A DNA stretch of 36,747 nt, from contig JAYMTA010000155.1 of the NCBI GenBank assembly GCA_036897625.1, positions 1 through 36,747 of the forward strand, read 5' to 3'. The position numbers and the translations under genes were made by a program. A model generated the notes under the pieces. That model did no database searches and was not told where the DNA came from. It worked only from the letters and a program-made list of their open reading frames with translations. The stretch comes from Pelargonium cotyledonis (Eukaryota > Streptophyta > Magnoliopsida > Geraniales > Geraniaceae). Every line of letters begins with the position of its first letter. Positions within the stretch are counted from its first letter, which is position 1. Shown piece by piece: positions 10,983 to 22,904 of this stretch.

Positions 10983-11758
10983 TGCTGAAACATTATGAAT
11001 CTAGGCCAAACAGGTTGTCTGGGTTGTGCAGATTGTGCAACGGGCGTGTGTGTTGACTTCATCTGGAATACTTGATGATCAAGTAACAAGAAAATGGATT
11101 CATAAGTGGAAGGAAGAAGAAAGAAGAAACGGTGTCGTCGAGGCAAGAGACACTAATAAAGAAAACGATGCCGTTCGGGACAGCACTAGAGGGACCAACG
11201 GAAACAATGCCGTTTGGGACAGCACTAAAGGGACCAATGTAGCACGCACAAATGGCGTCCTTCCAGAGAAGGACCTGTCTTCTACCCGCAATACCTTGGA
11301 TGAGAAGAAAGACAAGGACAACCCAGCAGAAGATACCGTTGAGCACGATCCAGGTGATGCGTAGCAGTGTTGGTACGCAAGGCCCAGGCGCACGCGTCTT
11401 CCATCAAGATACCAAGTATAAATAGAAAATGACGAGGGATTGTAGGGCTATGTTGTTGGTTGTTGAAATTCTGGATTTCTCACCCTCTCTTCTCAGACTT
11501 GTCTCTGTCATCATTTCTTATGAATTCCCAGTTGTAACGTTTAAAATTTAAGTTGAATGAATTGCCATGGAAGCCATCTAGGCTGAGGATTTTCAATTGT
11601 TCATTTCCTCATAATTTCTTTCGTTAGCATCTCGGGCATCCCATAGCCCACGTTCATATTCGATTTTCAAGTTTATGTCTTCTATTTTGTTTTAATAAAA
11701 TTCGATTATGTTGATAATATTTCAAACTTTTGAGTGCCCAATTTATCGTGTATCATCA
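10983..11758 (+). mobile_element. Copia-type LTR (solo or 5' LTR remnant)
   Basis: The block begins TGCTGAAAC and ends ...TATCATCA, giving TG...CA ends and about 776 bp. The next bases (ACTGGTATTTATC, from 11759) resemble a degenerate initiator-Met tRNA primer-binding site (TGGTATCAGAGC), which fits a 5' LTR whose interior is lost. A TATA box (TATAAATA) lies at 11417-11424. Upstream of it are three repeats of a partly palindromic word of the AAACGGCGCCGTTT type: AAACGGTGTCGT at 11128, AAACGATGCCGTT at 11163 and AAACAATGCCGTTT at 11202. The last two sit in 39-bp units ending CGGGACAGCAC or TGGGACAGCAC. The 112-codon frame here has no ATG start and is only LTR sequence. The boundaries are estimates. 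Confidence 0.6.
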
Positions 11759-12355
11759 ACTGGTATTTATCTTGTATAACTTAACCATTTGGACATATAG
11801 TGGATAAAGAAAACAAACAAACGCATGGACGTGAATTGAGACTTGTTATAACAAAATTCTGAATTTGGACATAGCATTAAAGTGTTTCATTACTAATTTA
11901 GTTACTAATTTAATAAGACGACAATAAATCATCTAAATCAAATAAATTCAACATGACATCTAATTAAATTTCACATAATGAATTTATAAGAGCGAAGTGT
12001 GCCTTGTTGGATGCAAATGATCTTAATGAGATGTGTTAATTTTATTAATGACTAATTCCAAGACAAATTAATTTTGACTTAAGTCATTAATATGGAATGC
12101 TTGTTAAAATTGGGTTAAAGTTTTAAAACACACATTATGTTTCTCAGGAAAAGTCACATAGTTTAAGGCACATATATTGTTGAGAGATTGTTAGGTCAAA
12201 TGAAAAAATGTGAGAGAAAAGTGAGAAAGATATCCATATTGTATAACTTGGCTCATTGAACCTTTCAATTTCATTTCAACAAGAAGAAAAAAGTGTATAT
12301 CATAGACAATCTCTAATAATTTTGTAACCACTAGAGATTAATATTCAATAAAAAA
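11759..12355. other. Intergenic, nothing identified
   Basis: Very AT-rich spacer between the LTR and the MITE. No coding frame or repeat of note, apart from the possible primer-binding-site remnant at its left end. Confidence 0.5.
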
Positions 12356-12727
12356 AGGAAAAAAAAAAATCTAAAATGATACTTGAACTATCCAGTTCGT
12401 GCCATTTTAGTTCTTGAACTATGAAACATGTCATTTTAGTCAAAAAGATAGGCGTAAGAGCCGTAATAGTCCAAACGTTTCCAAAAATCGAGTCCTATCA
12501 TGATATTCCGTTAAAAACACTGACGGAACCGTTAAATTTTCATTAATAAAATATATTTTAAAAAAATCCACATCATCAAGACTTAACGGATTCTGTCAGT
12601 ATTTTGACGGAATGTCCTGACAGGGCTCGGTTTTTGAAAACGTTTGGATTATAACGACTCTTTCGCTCATCTTTTGGACTGAAATTGTACGTTTGATAGT
12701 TCAAGGACCATTTTGAACATTTTTCCT
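12356..12727. mobile_element. Mutator-like MITE with long inverted repeats
   Basis: A 372-bp fold-back element. The left arm (AGGAAAAA... then ACTTGAACTATCC, then CCAAACGTTTCCAAAAATCG, then ATATTCCGT) is mirrored on the right (ACGGAATGTCC, CGGTTTTTGAAAACGTTTGG, GATAGTTCAAGGACC, ...TTTTTCCT). The centre is an A/T-rich loop near 12540-12575. It is flanked by TAAAAAAA on both sides, an 8-bp possible target duplication. Long inverted arms with an 8-9 bp target duplication fit Mutator-type elements. No coding capacity. Confidence 0.75.
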
Positions 12728-13279
12728 AAAAAAAACAATTATTTATTGTCCCAAGATATTAAATTTTGATAAATTTCATTTTTATTTACTCTCGTACTTT
12801 TCCCTCGTCTCCGATACATAGATATTAAGTCATGTGCGATGAGATGGATGATAAAATTATAAATGTGATTTAAAAAATATTTAGACAAACAAATAGTAGA
12901 TGTGACATTTTATATTTTGTATTAGATTATGATCGAATACAGTTGAATTCAGATCGATAAAGTAATCCGCACTTGATATGATTGAATTGGTTAAATTTCA
13001 TACTTTTAATGTAAAATGGTTGAACTTGTCCTATCAATTTCGGCTCTATCCATATTTTTTTCCCCTCAAATGATCTAAACCAAAATTAATTGAATTAAAA
13101 TCTGGTTGAATCTCGTGCATCTTCAAATTCAAATTGTCAGCTCCACCTAAAATAGCACATTTTAAATGTCATTTACACATTGACCATTAAAATTACTATG
13201 TTGTCCTGAATTTTGCACTCACGTGTAAATTAAAATGATCAAATTATAATAATTTTCTACATACGTAAAAGAAAGAACG
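12728..13279. other. Intergenic, nothing identified
   Basis: AT-rich DNA. No open frame with coding character and no recognisable repeat ends. Confidence 0.5.
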
Positions 13280-13548
13280 AATATTCGAACTGTAGTCGAG
13301 TTGGTTTACTTGAAAGTGATTGTTTCACACTTAGTTCATGTTTCAGTAATGGCATGTTTCGTTTTGTGCATCGCTTGGCGAATAGTGTAGCTCATGAGAT
13401 TGCAAGGGTTGCCGGTACTATTCCTGGGTTGTCAGATTGGAGTCAAACTTCTCCGGCTTTCTTTGATCCTATCTTCTGTTCTCAATTTTTTTTGTTTGTA
13501 AATACCCAACTTTCATTAATCAATTTTCAGAAGTTTAGATACAACTAG
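13280..13548 (+). pseudogene. LINE-type RNase H domain tail
   Basis: The + strand frame reads ...FRFVHRLANSVAHEIARVAG..., the characteristic C-terminal end of the RNase H-like domain that follows plant LINE reverse transcriptases (pattern F-V-x-R-x-A-N-x-x-A-H-x-x-A-R). Upstream, around 13285-13350, the same frame gives SRVGLLESDCFTLSSCF, like the LESDC motif of this domain. No reverse transcriptase lies upstream, so this is a 5'-truncated remnant. It is too short to be functional. Confidence 0.7.
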
Positions 13549-13810
13549 AAATACTGGCACACTCAAATCATACCAGACATAGAAATAGCAACCGAACAAG
13601 CCTCAAGCCCAGAATCGTTGATCTCAAAATCCCTAGAGACGTAAATTTCCTCAATCAAAACAAAACCAACTATAAATGACCCATTATGAACTAGCAAATC
13701 AATACATGACACTTTAGATACTAACACGAGATCCGACATAGCTAATTTAGCAGCGAAACCCAACTCCTTAATCACAGTTTGGATCTCCTCACCCCTACGA
13801 TAAACCCAAC

Positions 13811-13925
13811 TAGTAAAGCAAAAACTAAACCAAAACAAACTAATAAAGCAAAAACTAAACCAAAACAAACTGATAAAGCAATAACTAAGCCAAAATGAAC
13901 TAATAAAGCAGAAACCGAACAAATT
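13811..13925. repeat. 30-bp tandem repeat, about four copies
   Basis: Units begin near 13811, 13841, 13871 and 13901 with TA(A/G)TAAAGCAAAAACTAAAC and end CAAAACAAAC. Because the period is a multiple of three, the - strand frame across it reads as a 10-residue Phe/Ser-rich repeat. That frame has no ATG and is not taken as a gene. Confidence 0.85.
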
Positions 13926-15222
13926 CAAACTAACATAACATAACCTAATCGATGACGACACCATAGCCCATAATCTGTCAGTGGATACGCACATCCGACG
14001 CCATGGCCTCCCGCTTCTCACCGAAAACAAGCCTCAACGTCGACGCCCTCTCGCCGCCTCACTGTCGTCGTCGATGTACCGTCACGCTCGTGCTGCTCCT
14101 TTTCTCGCCTTTACTCGTCACCGACACCGCTCCACTACTCGCCTTTGCTCGTCACCGACACCGATTCACCCGTGCCGCACCGCCTCTAGACTTTGATTTG
14201 CACCGTTACCCTCGTCGCCGCTGCCTGCTACCAGTTTTGACACCGCCAGACGCTCCTCGTCCTCCTTGTCCGACTGCGCCGCCTTTTACACCTTTTAATA
14301 CCTTTTACTTTAAAAAAAAAAAAATAAAACTCAAATGCTCACAGAGCATACAAACCAAGAGTTGTTACTTCTCCTATCTTATGTTCTCATTAATGAAAGC
14401 ATAGTTGATTTTTATAATAAATAAATAAATAACTAATATTTAATGCTACAAATGGACATGAATCCATTTTTGTAATACTAGTGTCTAGTGGGTGTTAAGC
14501 GAAAGCCCATATCATATCGCACCAAATCGAATACCAAAATTAGGTAGCGTATAAAATAAAATGATCTGCTACTACTAGTACAACTAGTGGTACATCCAAT
14601 AGCCCAACTTGTGATGCCAATTACAATCACCTACTATATATATACTCACTTTAATATTTAGTTGTCAACCCAACCATTTCCAATATTTTGATTATCTTAT
14701 GCTCTTGGGTTATCCTCCAACACACTACACTATAACTTATTGCTCGATTTTGTTTTAACGGCTTTAATTCTAGTTGCAATTCTCGTCTCCTAATTCACCT
14801 GTCTATGGGTGTTCTTGATATTCTGTTGGTTGATTGTAATGTTCCCTTGTTGGCCATTGAGGCCCAAAATTTTTATCCTCCCTAATTAATCTATGAATGT
14901 TGCAGTTTTATCGGAAAACAAACACTACAACGTTTAGTTTTAGACAAATAAAGGTTCAAAAATTCATTATACCATTTAAATTATATCTTTTTAAACTTTT
15001 AAACTTTAAATCGTTTCGTTTCGATTCAAAATATAAAGTATTGGTCTAATTTAATTCTACAAATATATAACAAGAAACAATCCAAGTTACTCACTGTTGT
15101 AAAATGAGGAGATGAAAACCGCCAAGTATATGTGACGTGACAAAAATTATAATTTTTTTAATATGAATTAAATGAGTGACAAAAATAAGTAAAAAATTTA
15201 CTATCTTGTTATATTATGTCAA
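13926..15222. other. Intergenic; GC-rich patch then AT-rich, no gene accepted
   Basis: Positions 13980-14290 are GC-rich with many CG dinucleotides and allow overlapping frames in several phases (13981-14196, 14003-14404), ending in a poly(A)-like run at 14313-14326. The Arg/Pro-rich translations carry no domain. The abrupt composition and A-rich end hint at a retro-inserted fragment. From about 14400 to 15222 I see nothing but AT-rich spacer. Confidence 0.4.
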
Positions 15223-15360
15223 GATTTGTGATTGACAATTTACCTCTCAAAATGTCTCAAATTTTCATTGATGATACTAGAAATGTACTAGCTTACTATA
15301 TTATATCATGAATCATGGTTCACAATTTACCTCACATTTTTATTGATGCTACTAGAAACT
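15223..15360. repeat. Diverged direct duplication
   Basis: Two related segments, about 15223-15287 and 15312-15359, share CAATTTACCTC, TTTTCATTGATGATACTAG or TTTTTATTGATGCTACTAG, and AGAAA. They are probably fragments of a dispersed repeat. No further identity. Confidence 0.5.
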
Positions 15361-15450
15361 CCTCATTTTTTTTAATTATCTTACGATTTTATAGTGAATA
15401 TAAAATTTTCTGACGATTACAGATTATAATTTTTAGTTGATATAAAACTC

Positions 15451-15757
15451 TTTTAGTTGCCTGTTTCTACATATATGCAATTTTCGGTGCCGTTTTCTGC
15501 ATATATGCAGTTTCCGGCCACCCCAAAACAACAATTTTAAGTATGACAAAATTGTTAGATTTTTTTTTTGCAACAAAAAATGGATGGAAGATTGTTTTTT
15601 ATATTTATTGAAATTGAGATATAAAAAATATAACTTTAATCTTTCATTTGTCATATTTTTTTAATACTTAAAATTGTTGTTTTTGGGTGGTCGGAAACTA
15701 CATATATGTAGAAAACGACACCGGAAACTACATACATGCAGAAATCGGCAGCAAAAT
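15451..15757. mobile_element. Fold-back element with nested palindromes
   Basis: Arms at about 15451-15550 and 15650-15757 are inverted copies of each other. For example, AACAATTTTAAGTATGACA on the left faces TGTCAT...AATACTTAAAATTGTT on the right, and GTTTCCGGCCACCCC faces GGGTGGTCGGAAAC. Each arm itself carries two copies of a short near-palindrome of the form CTGCATATATGCAG next to TTTCCGG or TTTTCGG. The centre is an AT-rich loop of about 100 bp. No transposase. It is probably a MITE of unknown superfamily; target duplications were not found. Confidence 0.7.
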
Positions 15758-16054
15758 AAGAGCAAGTTTGTCAAATTTTATTTAATACCCATTAAAATTT
15801 TAAAATTTAAAATTTGGCTCATCGAAACTACGTCATTTTGATTAAATACATTATTTCAAAGTTTTTACATGACACGTCAGTGACATGTATGCATTTAATT
15901 TGATTTCCACCTAAATACACTTAACGGAAAACTTAACGGATGAAACGACATAACTCATTTAGATAGCATTTATGCTAATTGAGGGACTCACTTATGAGTT
16001 TATTAAATTCGGACTCCAAACTGGTTGGTTTCAATAATTCAAGCACTTACAAGA

Positions 16055-16248
16055 TAATTGATCTTTTTTTATATATAATTGTAATATCCAATATTTGTGT
16101 ATAATTTTACGAATATTTGTGAGCATAATTTGAAATTTTGAATAGAAATGAATATAATTTTCGGTTGGGTTGCTCTATTATATCTGAATGTAACTTGTAG
16201 TTTGTTTATGAATTAATGATATTCTCGTTAAAAAAAAAAAAAAACTTT
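16055..16248 (+). mobile_element. Possible LINE or SINE 3' end with poly(A)
   Basis: The + strand segment ends GATATTCTCGTT followed by a run of about 14 A (16233-16246), like a retroposed transcript tail. An imperfect target duplication may be present: ACTTACAAG near 16045 on the left and ACTTTACAAG just after the A run. It carries no coding sequence. Assignment rests on the tail only. Confidence 0.35.
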
Positions 16249-16376
16249 ACAAGGGAATCACAATGTATTAAAAATAAAGTAAATGATAACGCGTGGACAT
16301 CCAATTACGTAAAAACAATTACAACAGTACACATGATAAATACACTAGGAACAAGGAAGTAGGAGCTTTGATAAAT

Positions 16377-16425
16377 ACACATGTAAATACACTAGGTGCT
16401 TCGATATATACACATGTAAATACAC
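16377..16425. repeat. 33-bp tandem duplication upstream of the DUF21 gene
   Basis: ACACATGTAAATACAC occurs at 16377-16392 and 16410-16425, with a partial relative at about 16328. It lies 50-100 bp upstream of the TATA box of the next gene. Confidence 0.75.
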
Positions 16426-16470
16426 ATCGGTTTCTGATGGAATCGAGGTTGTCGCTCTTCCTGCACAATT

Positions 16471-16478
16471 TATAAAAA
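16471..16478 (+). promoter_or_regulatory. Probable TATA box of the DUF21/CBS gene
   Basis: TATAAAAA lies 172 bp before the ATG at 16650. Transcription would start near 16500. The leader that follows is rich in CT and CA (TTTTCTTCATCTTCTTCG, CAACAACAACAC), as is usual for plant 5' untranslated regions. Confidence 0.5.
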
Positions 16479-16649
16479 ACGAACAGAGAAAAAAACACAG
16501 ACTCAGACAAAAACCCGCACTCGTCTGCATATTTTCTTCATCTTCTTCGTAACATCAGCTTCTCGTTTGCTTATTATTACATTTCAAAACATCACAACAA
16601 CAACACACTCTCAGCTCGCTCCAATTCCTTCGATATTCACAGACAGCGA

Positions 16650-19600
16650 ATGGCAGATGTGCCTTGCTGCGGGACTAAGTTCTCCTTGTACGTCCTTGTG
16701 GTCATAGGACTAGTGGCTTTTGCTGGTTTGATGGCTGGTCTCACTCTCGGTCTCATGTCCCTCGGTCTCGTCGACCTCGAAGTCCTCATGAAATCTGGTC
16801 GGCCCCAGGATCGCATCCACGCCTGTAAGCTGACTCTCCTTCTTCCTGTTTCAATTTTTATTTCTAATTCTATTTTGGAGCGTCTTTGAGTTGCAAAATT
16901 GGTTTTTGATTATGACCCAGAAAAGGAAATTTACCCAATTCATCATTTTCCTTATTGGGTTTTTTATTATTGTAAAGATTGGTATGTGGGTTTTATGAAA
17001 TTTTTTGTTGATCTTGCCATGTAATTAAGCTTGTAGCCTCCTTGGTGCTATGGACGTTTTGGATTGAAATCGTATAATTGATGTTGTTGGGATAGTTTGG
17101 AGTGGGAAATTAACATGGGATTGAGATGTCTGCTAAAGGAATCTGAACCTTTTGCTGTGTTCATCCTATTGCTGCCTCAGGGACTCAGTGAGTTCTGAGC
17201 TCAGCATGTGAGCTGATCTGATAGGTATCAGAATCAGTGGTTGCACATGGATGGTTTGAGAAATCTAACTTATTGTCAGCTGAGCTGGGTTGTCTTGATT
17301 ATAGAAAGAAAGGACTTCTTCTTTTTCTTTTCTTCAATCTTGTCTCTCTTGTAAAGGAGGAAGGGTAGCTGACATATGAATTGAACTGCGAGACAACCCT
17401 ATTATAGTGTAATCATGGTTAAAAGAAGAAAATAAAAACATACAGCAAATGAGAATCTGATGGTATGGTTAACTGGTTATTTATCCCACATAAGAATTAG
17501 GTGCGGTTTGGTTTGACTATCTAATGATACGTAATGTTTTGGCAGCTAAAATATTTCCTGTGGTGAAGAATCAGCATCTTCTATTATGTACTCTGCTGAT
17601 AGGCAACTCCTTAGCAATGGAGGTGAGTTATGTCATATATGACTCTTGTATTGTTAAGTAATTATTTTATAGTTTCTCTATTAATCTCATTGGTGTTGCT
17701 TTTGTGTAGGCCCTCCCAATATTCTTGGACAAGCTTGTCCCTCCATGGGCTGCTATCGTGGTGTCTGTGACTTTGATTCTCTTGTTCGGAGAGGTGAATT
17801 TTCATCAGGATATCTAGGAGATGGTTTACCAGTCCTGTTTATTTCTGAATGTATATCTTGTTCAGTGTTCTTACATAATTGTATGTTTGACCACAGATAT
17901 TACCACAGTCAATTTGCACTCGCTATGGCCTGACTGTAGGAGCAACACTGGCACCCTTTGTCCGCCTTCTGCTAATCCTTTTCTTTCCCATTTCATATCC
18001 AATTAGTAAGGTATAGATAATGCCTACACTGGATGCGTTTTATGGAGGCCACCATGCCTGTATAATGTTAGATATAAAATAATGAGATTTTGTTAGGTTC
18101 CTCTCATCATTATATTATTCAATTTTGTGTACAGGTTCTGGATTGGATGTTGGGAAAGGGACATGCTGTCCTTTTACGAAGAGCAGAGCTGAAGACATTC
18201 GTGGACTTTCATGGAAATGAGGTATCTTACTGAACACAAGTTTTCAGTGGTTAGAGCTGTCTATATTAGATAATTAAGTTTGGTTTATTTTTGTATACTT
18301 TGCTTGTTCAGATGATAGAACCGTTTACTGCTTCAAATTTCATAAAAGCTACAAGGAACGTTTATGTTTAAATTATTCAAAGCATGAATATTACCCAATA
18401 AGTCCTCAATGTAAAATATTGAATTAATTATTCTTGGGATATAGGCTGGGAAAGGTGGGGATTTAACCCATGATGAGACTACCATAATAGCTGGGGCACT
18501 TGAATTGACTGAGAAGACTGCGAAAGATGCTATGACTCCCATATCGAAGGCATTTTCCCTTGATCTGGATGCAACTCTTACTTTGTGGGTTTATGAATTC
18601 TTGTTTGTTATTCTGCATCATGCTATACATATCCCTTTATGTTCTCACATTTACTCTCTGTTTCTCTCTCTCTATTACAGGGAGACACTGAATTCAATAA
18701 TGACTATGGGTCACAGTAGAGTTCCAGTCTATTCTGGAAATCCCACAAATATAATGGGACTTATCCTGGTAAATTTCTTTTGTTTCTACACATGGTTTAT
18801 ATATTTGCCAATATGTAGCTAAATGTATTTCCCATTAATTTGATTTGATTATAATGGAAACACACATTGACATACTCTTAATATGCAGTGTATATATTTT
18901 ACAAGAAATTATTATTCTGACCAACACTAACAATGTAGAATTTCTTTTACCTTTTTAGTAAAAATAGATTATGGATTGATAAACAGCTATAACAAAAGGA
19001 TTAATGCTACAGCTGGTATTGCATATTGATATTGGTATAAATATTCATAATCTTTTCATTTATGAAATTTAATATGTTCAAACTTTTGGAGTTGTGTTTG
19101 GATGGACTGTGTAAACAGGGAAATAAATTAATTAATATTAGTGCTAATTGGTTCCATAGGAAAAGGTGTAGATAATTTCCTTACTTTGCATTGCATAAGT
19201 TTTGTAAATGTAATTTGAAGTTGAGCTAGTGTTCCTGCCAGTTATGGTATGTGTAGATAAGTAAGGGGCTGAATGACTTTTCTGGGGTACACTGTTGCTT
19301 GACTGACTTGTCTAGTGTTCAGCTGAGAACCATGATTCAGCTGTGATATGACGATTAACTACTGCAGGAGTTGTTAGGCAGAGTCGTTCAGAGCCAGACA
19401 TAAGCCTAGAGTAAGGAGGATCATTGTGTAGGGTTTGCTGCCAGCATTAAACCTTAGCCAAATATAAGTTCGCGGTCCTCAAATTTTTTATCCTTGTTAA
19501 GGCATTAGTTACCACTATTTATCTGGCCTTAGAAGAGATGGGAGGACTAAAATGAGACCTGCACTCTTTCTGAGTTAAGCTAGAATAGGGTATCACTGAG

Positions 19601-22600
19601 GTTTATTTCTAATCTTTTATGCAATTGCACTTTTTACGTAGTAAAAGGTAGTTTACAAACTAAGGGCTCTACCTTGAAATGAAACTTTGTGCTTGCTATC
19701 CTGCCCTATATGTAGTCATTATGAAAATAATAGGTTTGATGTCGTCTTTGCTTATATTATAGTTCTGAACATATTTGTTTCATTTATAACATCTGCAGGT
19801 TAAAAATCTCTTAGCAGTTTACCCTGAAGAGGCTGTCCCTCTCAGAAAAATGATCATAAGAAAAATTCCTCGGTATGTCTTAATTAATAATATTATTATT
19901 TTGTGTTGTTTTTAATATATCAGATAAAGCTTGACACAAGTGAGGCATGATTTAACTAGTCGTATAACTTCTAACAGAGCAGGATGGTGATAGGGTATTT
20001 GTTAATCAGTCTCCAATAAGGCTTGAATATTGAATTGTGATGAAAATTAATAAATTTGAGGTTTCATAAGTGCATATACATTAGTGGTACATACTCTATG
20101 TTTATTATGACATCCAATCTACACCCATGTAGTGCACTTGCCAATGGGGCCCATACCCGAGTTCAAGTTTTTAGTGTGTTTGTTGCTCTCAATTTCTAGT
20201 CTCCAAATCTATTCCCCTCAATTTAGCATCCAATATTTCCCTGCTCATATGGAAATCAAAAGAAGGAAGGGATTTCAAAACATTATACCAAAGATTAAAG
20301 AAAATTCAGACTGAAGTTTTGCACGTGAGGCGAGGTTGAAACTTATACCCAACTTTCTGTTTATGGTCTTGTAGGTGTCGCTATGAAATACCTAACTTTT
20401 CTAATTGCTACGTGAATCATGAATGATGGGTTTGTTGATGGGCTTCTTAAATAGTATTCCACAAAAGTTTGCACCAGTAATACACCCTGAGTTCTTGCAT
20501 TAGTTACCTCTCCCTTCATGCCTTTTTCATTACCTGTTTGCTACCATGGCACTACATTATATGTTGTTGCACACACAAGCTCACGCACACAGAGAGATGC
20601 AAACACAGACACATTCTCTTTTCGTATAGTAGATCTGAGTTTACATATTTGTGCTCATTCTTCAGGGTGTCCGAAGACATGCCACTTTATGATATTCTGA
20701 ATGAATTCCAGAAGGGTCACAGCCACCTTGCTGTTGTATATAAGGATTTGAATGCAAAACAAGAGACATCGAATAGAATTATTGAGGGTGGAAAATCTAA
20801 GCGTGACCGTAAGAAGCAGAGATCTCAGGCTGAGGCATCAAAGAAAAAAGGTGAGAGCATATGATTTAGGAAGAATATAGAAATGTTGTTTATAGTGGTA
20901 TCATATCAATTCATATATTAGCAACTTAGGATTACTTGAGAAATTCGTACTTAAAACGAACCCTAAATCGTATTTATTAATAATTTACTGAGTTGTTTTA
21001 TTTACTTCATGAAGTTGCATGCATTTTTACTAGGTTGTGTATTTTATGATTTTTATCCTTCAGATCGTTAATTTTTGACCTGCATTTGATAGGGTCCATA
21101 TTCTCCCATGATATATTATTCATGAAATATGTGAATTTTCTCTCTCTAGATTCCAATTAGCTTTGTTACTATTTGACTGTTTGCTGCCATCTCAGCCTTC
21201 AGTATAGATCTTACTCGATCACTTATGCAAGATATCCAAATGATCAAATTATCACTGACATTACTAAATTAGTGAATTTATGTATCTTTTCCACCAGCTC
21301 TACATTTTTCAGAAAATAATAGTTAGTTGATTCTCTATCAGTATTATTTGTTTCTAAATATTGCTGCTTTTATAAATAAAATAATCACAAGTTTAATACA
21401 GCTAATTCTGCTAGATAGGTATGGCGTACCGAACTTGCTCGGGTCTGCCTTGTCATTTTTTTTAAGTTGTATATATCACCTTCTATTGCTAGATGACAAA
21501 GAAGTAGGATCAACTGTCATCACACAAAACTATGGCATTCAATTGGAGTCTTCCAATGCCAACACAGCAGTGACTAATAAGATTGAAGGAGGTCAGCAGA
21601 TGAAGAAGAGTCCACCGGCTACTCCTGCCTTTAAGAAGAGGCACAGGGGCTGCTCATATTGCATTCTAGACATTGAGAATGTTCCAATTCCAGAGTTCCC
21701 ATCCAACGAAGAGGTTGTTGGTGTAATTACCATGGAGGACGTCATAGAAGAACTGCTTCAGGTAAATTAAATGGCTTTTGTCATAATAGCATTCTTTGCT
21801 ATCATGATGACATTTATTATAATGATGCAAGCTTATATCCAACATAATGAGTTGGCATTATAGACCTGGTTGTTTTGGTTTTCTAGCCTATAGTTGCATG
21901 GGCTATGCACTCAAACATAGATTTTAAAGATGAACTGCTCCTGAAGAGGAGGAATTAGGGTCGTCTCTTTTATTCTTTCTATTTTCCGTGGAAACTGATC
22001 TCAAATATCAAATGTTTACTTGTGACAGGAAGAGATATTGGACGAAACTGATGAATATGTAAATATCCACAACAGGTAAAGCATATATGTTTTTTTGTTC
22101 TTCCAATTATTTTTGTTGCTCCCACCACATTTCATCTTGACTGCAATCTTAGAACCTATAGCACGATTTTCTTATACCAGCTTATTATTATAGATGTTTA
22201 TATCTGCTGGTTGGCGACATAAGGGCATTCACTATTTCATGCTTGTGGTTCATCCACTGTTCTGTCGAACAAAAACATAGATCAACATAACTAAAAGCCC
22301 CTGGTTTTCAGAAAATTAAATGAATCGTGTCTAGTGTTGATTTGCGAAGCTTTGATGGAGTTGCAATTGAATCGCAAAACGCGTGTGAGTGACTGAGTAT
22401 TTGTTGTGGATGCAGGATAAAGGTCAACATGCACGCGTCTCAGGAAAAGGCTCCAAATTCAAGTTCACAAACAGTGCCTTCGCCAAATGTCTCGTTCGTC
22501 TCCTATACCCCACCTGCAGCAACATCACACTACTTGTCGGCTCCAGGCGCGACGCCAACTCTATCAACTTCAACCGCCTCTTCTATAACAGGCTCACCCG

Positions 22601-22647
22601 TTATAACACAGCAAGTTTCCGAAGGAGACTTGTTTAGAGATCAATAA
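16650..22647 (+). CDS. DUF21/CBS-pair membrane protein, At1g47330-like
   Basis: Twelve exons give 523 aa: 16650-16824, 17546-17622, 17710-17793, 17897-18010, 18135-18221, 18445-18584, 18681-18768, 19799-19872, 20666-20850, 21493-21761, 22029-22075, 22416-22647. All junctions are GT-AG and in frame. It belongs to the CNNM/CorC-like family (DUF21 plus a CBS pair). Animal and bacterial relatives act in Mg2+ homeostasis; the role in plants is poorly defined. The DUF21 part covers residues about 11-180. Its hydrophobic segments lie near 11-33, 62-84, 97-111 and 128-147, with the family motif [15 protein letters not shown] and the basic-acidic [16 protein letters not shown] linker. The CBS pair runs from about 207 ([20 protein letters not shown]) to [20 protein letters not shown] and is split by a long charged insert (about 305-400), usual for plant members. 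The tail after LDETDEYV is Ser/Thr/Pro-rich, as in At1g47330. The first residues (MADVPCCG) also match that subgroup. Confidence 0.95.
18769..19798 (+). other. Longest intron of the DUF21/CBS gene
   Basis: A 1030-bp intron between the exons encoding MGLILV and KNLLAV. I see no transposon ends or embedded gene. Other introns of the gene range from about 90 to 800 bp. Confidence 0.8.
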
Positions 22648-22904
22648 TATTTACAGAGCTATTTTGTTCATTTTGTGCTATACTATTGAGATTAGGGACA
22701 GTGTAGTTACTTAGTGAGGATCAGTGACCTACTTCATTACAATACCCTGCACTATGTACTTGCTGTAACCATATAACAAGCTGCTGTCTATTGTTTGTTT
22801 GACATACATTATGAAATAATATCTGGTATAGGTTGATACATACTGCTGTGTGTTGTAGCTTGTAAATGCTAAGAAAGGGAATGCAATCAAGTTAAGCTAG
22901 AGCT
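22648..22904 (+). other. 3' flank of the DUF21/CBS gene
   Basis: AT-rich sequence following the TAA at 22645-22647, presumably the 3' untranslated region and terminator region. No distinct motif stands out. Confidence 0.5.

Noticed and set aside
11026..11364. 112-codon charged + strand frame
   Set aside because: It opens on GTG, not ATG, overlaps three frames on the other strand, and lies within an LTR with a TATA box and repeat units.
13563..14030. 155-codon - strand frame with a Phe/Ser-rich repeat
   Set aside because: It opens on TTG, and its middle is only the translation of a 30-bp tandem repeat. No domain is recognisable.
14003..14404. 133-codon + strand frame beginning MASRFSPKTSLN
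   Set aside because: It has an ATG, but the sequence is a GC-rich Arg/Pro patch open in several frames and it runs into a poly(A)-like tract and spacer. No splice or promoter support.
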